DNA of 20,856 nt. It comes from a virus. The notes under the pieces are model-generated. The model ran no database searches, had not been told where the DNA came from, and saw only the letters and a program-made list of their open reading frames with translations. The DNA lies in the IMG/VR virus record IMGVR_UViG_3300032323_000220, positions 1 through 20,856 of that record; one strand, written 5' to 3'. The translations under genes and the position numbers were made by a program. Below, piece after piece: positions 7,701 through 13,762 of the stretch; positions within the stretch are counted from its first letter, which is position 1, and every line of letters starts with the position of its first letter.

Positions 7701-8559
7701 AGACTTCACATGGGGTTATGAGATTGAATGGGGTGACGTTGATCGTCGTCTTGAAGTTCCTGCACATCTTGGTGCTTGGGAGTACGCTGAAACTGATATC
7801 GTGAACATTCATGAACCCTTTAAGTACGTTGCCTGCGATCCTCTTGGTACTGATCCTTACATGGGTGGCGAGATTAACACCAAGCCAACTAGAACATGGC
7901 AAGAGCAAGCCGATCGAGTTATGGAGTTGCACCAGTTCTTCGTTGACAATGGCAACCAACCATCTGCGTCTTGCGTAAATCATGGTCACCTTCACGTTTA
8001 TGTTCCTGGACTTAAAGATGATGTTGCGTCACTAAAGAAGTTGATTGCTTACATCAAAGCAAACCAGACTGATACTATTGAAGCGTGTTACGGTTTCTAC
8101 GAAACTGGTCAGATGAAAACTGCCAAGGGTGCTAAGATGTACCTCAAGTATGACGGTGGACGAGAAATGCCAGAATACATGTGCGACAATATCATCAATC
8201 TAGCAACAGACTTTGAACACTTTATCAAGCTACACGCTGCAGGTAAAGATGGTGTATCAATGGGTCGTCCATTCCGCTACGCTATCAATACTTACTGTAT
8301 GAAGCACACAGGTACCATTGAGTTCCGTTGTTTCCGTTCTTCAACTAAGCGTGAAGAAGTAGAAGCGCAGTTCCGTTTCGCAGAGAAGTTTGTTCATGCT
8401 GCATTGAACGATGGTCCAAGCGTCAAGGAAATCCTTGCTGCTGAAGAGTTCAAGTTCCCTCCATTCGTTTGGGATCTGAACGAGTATGTTGGTTGGGTTA
8501 ACACAAAGTGGGATAAAGAGCGTGGCAATAAGCACCGTGAATACCATGAAGTTGCGTAA
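7681..8559 (+). CDS. Amidoligase (Amidoligase_2 / GCS2-like fold)
   Basis: A 292-residue ATP-dependent ligase of the gamma-glutamylcysteine-synthetase-like COOH-NH2 ligase superfamily, which forms amide or peptide bonds. Motifs follow the Amidoligase_2 order. GYEIEW (12-17) is the first metal/ATP glutamate strand, and GGEINTKP (62-69) is the second acidic motif. NHGHLHVYV (100-108) is the variant of the usual CGxHVHV strand. GRPFRYAINTY (195-205), with arginines, leads into TGTIEFRCFRSS (210-221). An SD (AAGGG, near 7669) precedes the ATG. The gene overlaps the amidotransferase by 20 bases and the acetyltransferase by 14 bases, a three-gene translationally coupled unit. Amidoligases next to class II amidotransferases and GNATs are a recognised context for novel peptide-like metabolites or covalent tags. 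The substrate is not predictable; in this phage it may decorate a modified base or a host molecule. Confidence 0.87.
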   Translation: MKQYESKDFTWGYEIEWGDVDRRLEVPAHLGAWEYAETDIVNIHEPFKYVACDPLGTDPYMGGEINTKPTRTWQEQADRVMELHQFFVDNGNQPSASCVNHGHLHVYVPGLKDDVASLKKLIAYIKANQTDTIEACYGFYETGQMKTAKGAKMYLKYDGGREMPEYMCDNIINLATDFEHFIKLHAAGKDGVSMGRPFRYAINTYCMKHTGTIEFRCFRSSTKREEVEAQFRFAEKFVHAALNDGPSVKEILAAEEFKFPPFVWDLNEYVGWVNTKWDKERGNKHREYHEVA

Positions 8560-9088
8560 GTGTACCAGAGACGAATTCGTAGCAGCCATCACTGAAGACA
8601 AGGCTGACGGTTTCGCTAAGACATTCAGAGCCAAAGCAGATATGCAAAAGCAATGGGATGAGTGTCTTGGTGCCTTTACCGATGATGGTGAACTCATGGG
8701 TGCAATCATCACCACTCTAAGCAGAACAGAACCAAAGGTTGCCAACCTACAACTGCTTCATACGTTCGCCAAGCATAGACGCAAAGGTGTAGCAAAAGAA
8801 CTTACTCTGCGCTCCTACGCCGATATAGTGCAGCGAGGTGCTGTTTATTTCCGAGTTTCTGCCGAGCCACCTGCTGTACCATTTTACGAATCCTTAAGTT
8901 TTACTTTTTGGGGCAAGCAGAAATCGGGGTGCAGCCTTAGTATCTTTAAGGTAAACGGTGCTCTGCAGGATGGAATATACGATGATAAAGACCCTACAAT
9001 TCGTAAGGCATTATTTTCGGGTCGAAAGGGAAGCCTAGCATCGTCCTACGATTCGCAAAAAGGTGTTGACTTAAATTCGTTTTTGTAG
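8546..9088 (+). CDS. GNAT-family N-acetyltransferase
   Basis: A 180-residue protein of the GNAT fold, which transfers an acyl group from acyl-CoA to an amine. The ATG at 8546 overlaps the amidoligase end by 14 bases; a longer frame from 8486 would run mostly inside that gene. The acetyl-CoA pyrophosphate loop appears as HRRKGVAKELTLRS (near residues 76-90), following the beta-strand NLQLLHTFA. VYFRVSAEPPAVPFYESLSF, ending near residue 129, matches the beta5/alpha4 region in which a Tyr often serves as general acid. The C-terminal 50 residues are polar and not recognisable. As the third member of the coupled amidotransferase-amidoligase-GNAT group, it could cap the amine of the product. The end of this gene contains the promoter for the next one. 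The family call is firm, the substrate is not. Confidence 0.85.
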   Translation: MKLRKCTRDEFVAAITEDKADGFAKTFRAKADMQKQWDECLGAFTDDGELMGAIITTLSRTEPKVANLQLLHTFAKHRRKGVAKELTLRSYADIVQRGAVYFRVSAEPPAVPFYESLSFTFWGKQKSGCSLSIFKVNGALQDGIYDDKDPTIRKALFSGRKGSLASSYDSQKGVDLNSFL

Positions 9089-9094
9089 TATAAT
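9066..9094 (+). promoter_or_regulatory. Sigma70-type promoter for the GIY-YIG/ParB-like gene
   Basis: TTGACT (9066-9071) and TATAAT (9089-9094) are spaced by exactly 17 bases, the same hexamers and spacing as the thioredoxin promoter. The -35 lies inside the last codons of the GNAT gene and the -10 just after its stop. Transcription would begin near 9101, giving a leader of about 25 bases before the ATG at 9127. It divides the putative modification cluster into two transcription units. Confidence 0.85.
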
Positions 9095-9126
9095 AATACT
9101 ATTGAAACTGAGAAAGTAACCTTGTT

Positions 9127-10422
9127 ATGAAACTAAATCCCATCTATGAAGCATTGACTTACGGTTACCGAAATATGGATAACGGTAAACTTTATCCAGG
9201 ATTTCATAAAACCAAAGAAGAGCATGATGGATATATCTTCTCTTCTAAAGATGAAGAGTTAGAGACTGCTCATCAGTTCGGTCGTTTAGAAAAGGTTATT
9301 CTGTGGCGTGGCTCTGTTGAAGAGTGTATCACGCTAGAACATTACATTCTAAAGAATAATAATGCCATCACAAATGACTTGTTTTATAACAAGTCAGTTG
9401 GTGGTGGTGTTGGTTTGGTTAAAGACTTCTCGAACCTAACCGATGTTATGAAGACCATCGCCAACGAATGGGTTAAGGGTACTGATCCAGTTTGGGAAAC
9501 TGCGCAACATGATGTTGATGTTGACGATGTTAAAGAAATCAAAAGTAAGATCGACTCTGGATTTTACATAAAAATTCTCCAAGACGTAGTCACCATTCTT
9601 GCTCTTCCAAAGAATCAGGTTCGTGAAGAAGTTTACGACCCTAAGCACGTTGAAGATATTAAGAATGAGATGTTGAATAACACGGCAAAGGCACGTGAAG
9701 TTGTTCAACCTGTTATCGTTGTCGTTTTCCCAGATGGTCGTATGGAAATCGTTGACGGTAACCACACCATTCGTGCAGCACACGAAGCTGGTTGGACTAA
9801 GATCAAAGTCATCTATATCAATTCAACTGACTTCAATAATAAACAGTGTAACATTGACTGGTTCGGTTACTACATGAACCACCAAGAGATGAAGAAGAAA
9901 GGTAATACTGATGGTGACTGTAAGAAAGCCATCGCACGTTACGCAACTACTCATCCTCAGTTTGAACTTGGTACACACGACTTCAAAGAATCGTTCATGA
10001 AGGCATATTCTTTCTTCTGGACTCGTGTTAAGATTGCTAAATGTATTGAATCTGTGATGCGTCACCAAGCCACTCAACAAGCTATGGCTAATCATAACTT
10101 CAAACTGTATAGCGATTCTGAATTGAAAGCTATCGTCCAGAAAGAAGAGAGTAAAGATTCTGAACTTGCTGTTGTTAGTATTTCAGCGAGTAGCTGTTAT
10201 AACTCGGGGTTGGGTGCTATCTTGAATAAGATGGGTGAGATCTCAGAGAAAAGTGGCAAGCGTTGTACGAAGGGTACGATTATTGTTTCTTGCCGTTCAT
10301 ACGACGACTACATAAACAAGTCTGGTCACGATGGTAAGTTGAAGCGTAACCTAAAATTGTATGCGCCAGATGGTGTTGAGATCAAGACTAAATGGTTGAA
10401 AGAATTTGTTAAGACTAAGTGA
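9127..10422 (+). CDS. GIY-YIG-like / ParB-like fusion protein
   Basis: A 431-residue protein with two recognisable parts. The N-terminus (about 10-78) resembles a GIY-YIG nuclease. YGYRNMDNGKLYPGFHKT stands in for the GIY...YIG strands, DGYIFSS and a FG-LEKVILW strand follow, and E71 in TLEHYILK is the likely metal-binding glutamate. The middle (about 155-235) is ParB/sulfiredoxin-like: a regulatory Pro-containing strand (QPVIVVVFPDG), then MEIVDGNHTIRAAHEAGW with the DGNHT-xR phosphate-binding motif at 210-216, then IKVIYI. ParB-fold proteins bind or hydrolyse NTPs, and some relatives phosphorylate serine. The C-terminal 190 residues, mostly helical, are not recognised. The gene has its own sigma70-type promoter, lacks a strong SD and is coupled to the next gene by TGATG. 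It could be a nuclease or DNA-binding regulator, or a nucleotide-using enzyme of the modification pathway. Confidence 0.75.
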   Translation: MKLNPIYEALTYGYRNMDNGKLYPGFHKTKEEHDGYIFSSKDEELETAHQFGRLEKVILWRGSVEECITLEHYILKNNNAITNDLFYNKSVGGGVGLVKDFSNLTDVMKTIANEWVKGTDPVWETAQHDVDVDDVKEIKSKIDSGFYIKILQDVVTILALPKNQVREEVYDPKHVEDIKNEMLNNTAKAREVVQPVIVVVFPDGRMEIVDGNHTIRAAHEAGWTKIKVIYINSTDFNNKQCNIDWFGYYMNHQEMKKKGNTDGDCKKAIARYATTHPQFELGTHDFKESFMKAYSFFWTRVKIAKCIESVMRHQATQQAMANHNFKLYSDSELKAIVQKEESKDSELAVVSISASSCYNSGLGAILNKMGEISEKSGKRCTKGTIIVSCRSYDDYINKSGHDGKLKRNLKLYAPDGVEIKTKWLKEFVKTK

Positions 10423-11441
10423 TGGATTATAGACTACAAGAAAATCGACGTGAAGCGTTCATCCGCTGGTACGCATGGTCTCTGAAATACGATGACTGTG
10501 ACCCAGCGGTATGGGCGACTAACTACTTAAACAATCGTTACGAACATAACGATGAACAGCGACTGTGGCTTTGCTGGCTCTATGGTAATACTTACTACCT
10601 TCCAACTGCGTGGGTTCTCATGAACGAGTTTCCTGACTTTGAGTTGGCAACGGTAGAGCGTATTACTAATTGGAACACAGCCAACTACAAACGACTGCGC
10701 TATCAGACTGATACAAAGTGGAACAAAGGGCACTTGCCTACAATGTTCGAGTCGTACCAGTCTTTTATTGGTGAACATACTCAACGAGAAAAACTGGAGT
10801 CATATTATGGAGACAATGAAGAACAAAACTTTACAAACCTGTGGAATGTTCTTAAAGGTAGCTTGCATAAATTCGGTCGTTATTCTACTTGGTTCTATAT
10901 GCAACATCTTAAGCACACTGCTGGTGTTGCTGTTGAGCCCACTAGTCTTATGTTGGACGATTATGATGGCTCTCGCTCTCATCGTAATGGACTACTTTAT
11001 GCCCTTGGACAAGAAGACGATGTGGATCGAAAACTCACTGCACTGGAGTATGGAAGACTTGAAGCGCACGGCAGAAGTATTCTCGAAGAGGTACGACATA
11101 GATTCCCAGAAGTGGCAAATCAAGTAGACTTCTTTACAATGGAAACTTGCTTGTGTTCATTCAAGAAGATCTTCCGTGAGAAGCATGGTCGTTACCTTGG
11201 TTACTACTTGGATCGTCAATGTGAAGAGATTGAGCAGTGCGCATCTGATGGTTGGTATGGTATTGATTGGGATGTTATGTGGCAAGCACGCAATGAAACA
11301 ATAGACTTGCGTCTTGACCATCACCGTGGTATTGATAAAGAAAAGTTTCCTAACTTTATTAGATCAGGTAGAATAGAAAACTTGGAATGGTTCTTTGATG
11401 ACGAAGAACCTCAACTTATTGGCTTGGAGGCATTTGCATGA
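10422..11441 (+). CDS. Probable amino acid:DNA transferase-like protein (aGPT-pyrophosphorylase, clade 3-like)
   Basis: A 339-residue, mostly helical protein rich in Trp, Tyr and charged residues. The N-terminal third, with NRYEHNDEQRLWLCWLYGNT, YYLPTAWVLMNEFPDFE (near 59-75) and FESYQSFIG, resembles phage proteins of the alpha-glutamyl/putrescinyl-thymine pyrophosphorylase families. These are now called amino acid:DNA transferases, and replace the pyrophosphate on 5-(pyrophosphoryloxymethyl)uracil in DNA with an amine. I make this match from memory of the family pattern, so it is tentative. Support comes from context: the TET/JBP dioxygenase upstream, and a P-loop kinase fused by an ATGA overlap directly downstream, the same partnership known in thymidine-hypermodifying phages. 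The C-terminal part contains CLCSF, EEIEQCASDGWYGIDWD and a conserved-looking HHRGIDKEKFPNFIR. The start is ATG 10422, overlapping the upstream TGA. Confidence 0.6.
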   Translation: MDYRLQENRREAFIRWYAWSLKYDDCDPAVWATNYLNNRYEHNDEQRLWLCWLYGNTYYLPTAWVLMNEFPDFELATVERITNWNTANYKRLRYQTDTKWNKGHLPTMFESYQSFIGEHTQREKLESYYGDNEEQNFTNLWNVLKGSLHKFGRYSTWFYMQHLKHTAGVAVEPTSLMLDDYDGSRSHRNGLLYALGQEDDVDRKLTALEYGRLEAHGRSILEEVRHRFPEVANQVDFFTMETCLCSFKKIFREKHGRYLGYYLDRQCEEIEQCASDGWYGIDWDVMWQARNETIDLRLDHHRGIDKEKFPNFIRSGRIENLEWFFDDEEPQLIGLEAFA

Positions 11442-11977
11442 GAAAGATTATTGCGGTAGGTGGTCAGCCTGGAACTGGCAAGACCACTCTTTTCCGAAAG
11501 TACATGGAAGGTAAAACTTGGGAAAAGGTTGAACCCTTAAAGATGCTCCCTGCTCTATACTGCAAAGAGATCGATACCTATATCCTAGGCAAGTATGAAG
11601 ACGGCGAAACCTTTGCTGGTACTGATAGACTGTCCATGGCAGTTCAACCTGTAGCTACAGAGTTTGTTAAGGGTACGACTTCCAACATCCTTTTTGAAGG
11701 CGATCGAATCTTCAACCAGTCTTTCCTAGAGATGTGTATGGATCTGCCTGATACAGATCTTCAGGTAGTCTATTTGAAGGTGCCAGACGAGATGCTTAAA
11801 CAGCGTTATGCAGATCGAGGCTCCGACCAGTCTGAGACTTTTCTAAAAGGTCGGGCTACTAAATATAGTAACCTACTATCAAACTTTGACCTTATGTCCT
11901 ATATTACTGAGTTTGTAAACACTAACTTAGAGGAGCAGGGGAAGGTAATTGCATTCTTGGAGAAACACTTAGGCTAA
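11438..11977 (+). CDS. P-loop kinase (candidate hydroxymethyl-pyrimidine DNA kinase)
   Basis: A 179-residue P-loop NTPase with Walker A GGQPGTGKTT (residues 8-17). A GTDRLSMAVQ segment, a hydrophobic strand ending in ILFEGDRIFN (Walker B or substrate-binding region) and a VVYLKVPDEMLKQRYADRG strand-helix follow. SETFLKGRATKY probably forms the arginine-bearing LID. The size and layout are those of small nucleotide/nucleoside kinases, but the GTDRLS and EGDRIFN blocks are what I associate with phage kinases encoded beside thymine-hypermodification genes, where the enzyme pyrophosphorylates or phosphorylates 5-hydroxymethyluracil in DNA. A good SD (GGAGG near 11426) precedes the ATG, which overlaps the previous TGA (ATGA). 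P-loop kinase is secure; DNA-base substrate is inferred from neighbours. Confidence 0.78.
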   Translation: MRKIIAVGGQPGTGKTTLFRKYMEGKTWEKVEPLKMLPALYCKEIDTYILGKYEDGETFAGTDRLSMAVQPVATEFVKGTTSNILFEGDRIFNQSFLEMCMDLPDTDLQVVYLKVPDEMLKQRYADRGSDQSETFLKGRATKYSNLLSNFDLMSYITEFVNTNLEEQGKVIAFLEKHLG

Positions 11978-11998
11978 TGCAATTCTTCCTAGGAAATG

Positions 11999-12706
11999 AT
12001 GAGATTCCTAGCAGATGCCGACTTCGACTGGATGGACATGCTCAATTTCTTTGAGCGTCCATTCAGAGCCAAACTCATCCCTTCAAAAGTATGGCGAGAC
12101 TTAGATCGTTACGAAAACGATAGCAAGGGTCTTTCCAACTACTTCAAAAAGTGGCGAACTCGCATTGAGTTCCGTCCAGAGAAATCAAACGCACAAATCT
12201 ACAAGACATACATTGCCGTTGGTGGTGAGTATGATCCAGAAGATCGTCAGTGCGTTCTATACATCCACACAACTAAATACGACACATTCAACTTTACAGT
12301 TGCTTCGTGGGATCAGTTCAAGTTCAAACTGATACAAGTTCTTATGCATGAGTTGATTCACTTCATGCAATACGACAGACGTGGTGATGAGTGGAGCAAT
12401 TATGTTGTTCCGTTCAAGCGCATTGGTCATCTAAAGATTGATGAAGAGCGAGCATACCTATCAGAGTTTGATGAGATTCAAGCGTATGCCCATTGTTGCT
12501 GGCTTGATTATAAAATGAAGCGTCCAAACGTAGAGGTGGATGAACTTCTGGCTCGATCTGGTCACAAACAAGATTCAAAGACTCTACACTATATTCTAAA
12601 GACCTTTGCTTACGACTATCGTAATAACGAGGCAATCCCCAAGATTATTCAGCAAATTGGTAAGTGGGAGCGTAAGTACCATCGTATAATCAAAAGACCT
12701 AAATAA
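11999..12706 (+). CDS. HExxH metallopeptidase-like protein
   Basis: A 235-residue protein with a zincin core, HELIHFMQYD: H117, E118 and H121 on a predicted helix following hydrophobic LIQVLM. A downstream acidic segment (EFDEIQAYAH, E159/H165) could provide the third zinc ligand. The remainder is not recognisable, with an Arg/Lys-rich C-terminus. It resembles small phage SprT- or M48-like zincins only in the active-site motif. Two adjacent ATGs (11996 and 11999) are possible starts; the SD AGGA (11991-11994) favours 11999. It sits between the kinase of the modification cluster and the late genes, and its stop overlaps the late-promoter-like CTAAATAATA. It might process virion or host proteins. 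Catalytic motif certain, role unknown. Confidence 0.72.
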   Translation: MRFLADADFDWMDMLNFFERPFRAKLIPSKVWRDLDRYENDSKGLSNYFKKWRTRIEFRPEKSNAQIYKTYIAVGGEYDPEDRQCVLYIHTTKYDTFNFTVASWDQFKFKLIQVLMHELIHFMQYDRRGDEWSNYVVPFKRIGHLKIDEERAYLSEFDEIQAYAHCCWLDYKMKRPNVEVDELLARSGHKQDSKTLHYILKTFAYDYRNNEAIPKIIQQIGKWERKYHRIIKRPK

Positions 12707-12708
12707 TA
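12699..12708 (+). promoter_or_regulatory. Candidate late promoter element CTAAATAATA
   Basis: This 10-mer overlaps the stop codon of the metallopeptidase gene and lies about 23 bases before the next ATG (12731). The identical 10-mer occurs in the gap at 15367-15376, also before a late gene. Its TAAATA core resembles the T4-type late promoter TATAAATA, which is recognised through the gp55 sigma factor without a -35 box. Confidence 0.5.
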
Positions 12709-12730
12709 GGTTCAAACTAAGGGTATATTG

Positions 12731-13762
12731 ATGGCTGACTTGGGAAGTAAAGCAACGGACGGAAGATTGTCCTTTGTAAAATACGTTACGGAAAATAAGC
12801 GTTTCGCCGAAATCGAATTTGAAATCGAGAAGGGGAAAAGCACAGTCGTATACACAAAGAAGGGAACCAACTTAGTAGCTGGAACTAAAGAGTTCAAAGC
12901 TGGCACTAAGATTAAGATCCTTGATCAAAAGATGCACGAGATAGCCAAGCTGAAGCTGGCTTCTGTTCAGATTGGTACAGTCAAAGGTTTCATTCCAATC
13001 AATACAATCCGTAAACCAACTGGTGGTAACGGTACTCAGTATGAAGACGAAGTCGTTGATGCAATCAACGCATATATTCTAAAGGCTGGTGGCAAAGTTG
13101 ACATCAAGCTAAAAGGTGATTCGAAAACCTACAAAGACATTGCGTATGCAGTGAAGGTTGATTCGCCAATTAAAGCCAAAGCTGGTGTCAAGGGTGACCC
13201 AAAGGCTGACATTATCTTATGTAAGGATATCAAAAACCCAACAGCAGCTGGTTCAATCTACATCTCTCATAAAAAAGAAGGTGGTCCAGAAGCGTTCCAA
13301 CAGTACGGTGGTTTGTCTGAGCAGTCAGGTGAACACATCTACAATCATCCGTTGGTTCAAAAGTTTCTTGGGGAGGTTGCCAAAGTTCTTGGTAGTTCTG
13401 ATCAACTACCTAACCCAGTGCTTGGTGAGTTCAAAGACGACACTCTGGCAAACATGTCCATTTATGGACCAGACTACGGCAGAGCGTACTCGCTGCAACA
13501 TACACAGTTGATCGGTCAAGGTAAGCCAGTCTTCAAAGTGACTGGCAAAGTTTCAGAACTATCGTTCAGCAGCCACATGAGTTTGTCTGGCGATTTGTCT
13601 CACTTTACTGGTGGATACTTGCCTGTATTTGGCGCAACATTCCGTGCTGGTCGTGGCTTTACTTATAAGGGCAAGCGTTACAATGGCGCACGTGTTGCCA
13701 TCTACCCACATAAACTAATGGCTACTCGTGGTGGCTTGATTATTGTAAAAGTTAAGAAATGA
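12731..13762 (+). CDS. Late protein with possible SH3-like and PD-(D/E)xK-like domains
   Basis: A 343-residue protein from the ATG at 12731, with SD AAGGG (12719-12723); a TTG one codon upstream is less likely. Residues about 35-95 are beta-rich and end in VKGFIPINTIRKP, similar to bacterial SH3-like domains. Residues about 103-195 have the order expected of a PD-(D/E)xK nuclease fold. A helix contains E105 (QYEDEVVDAINAYI), then DPKADIIL with D160, then the strand YISHKK with K181 in place of the usual ExK, then AFQQYGG. The C-terminal 150 residues are Gly/aromatic-rich and may be beta-structured. It is the first gene after a late-promoter-like motif and is ATGA-coupled to the ligase-like gene. 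Either a packaged nuclease-like protein or a structural component would fit. Domain calls are tentative. Confidence 0.65.
   Translation: MADLGSKATDGRLSFVKYVTENKRFAEIEFEIEKGKSTVVYTKKGTNLVAGTKEFKAGTKIKILDQKMHEIAKLKLASVQIGTVKGFIPINTIRKPTGGNGTQYEDEVVDAINAYILKAGGKVDIKLKGDSKTYKDIAYAVKVDSPIKAKAGVKGDPKADIILCKDIKNPTAAGSIYISHKKEGGPEAFQQYGGLSEQSGEHIYNHPLVQKFLGEVAKVLGSSDQLPNPVLGEFKDDTLANMSIYGPDYGRAYSLQHTQLIGQGKPVFKVTGKVSELSFSSHMSLSGDLSHFTGGYLPVFGATFRAGRGFTYKGKRYNGARVAIYPHKLMATRGGLIIVKVKK

Noticed and set aside
11986-11995. Palindrome TTCCTAGGAA overlapping the SD of the metallopeptidase-like gene
   Set aside because: Perfectly symmetric without a loop, so it cannot form a stable hairpin; a 10-base palindrome is likely chance.
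11977-12054. Short frame starting at a TAATG overlap after the kinase (MQFFLGNDEIP...)
   Set aside because: It stops after about 25 codons, out of frame with the metallopeptidase-like gene, which has its own SD and ATG.
12685-12690. TATAAT as a sigma70 -10 before the SH3-like gene
   Set aside because: No acceptable -35 at 16-18 bases upstream (AAGTGG at 17), and it lies in the coding end of the previous gene.
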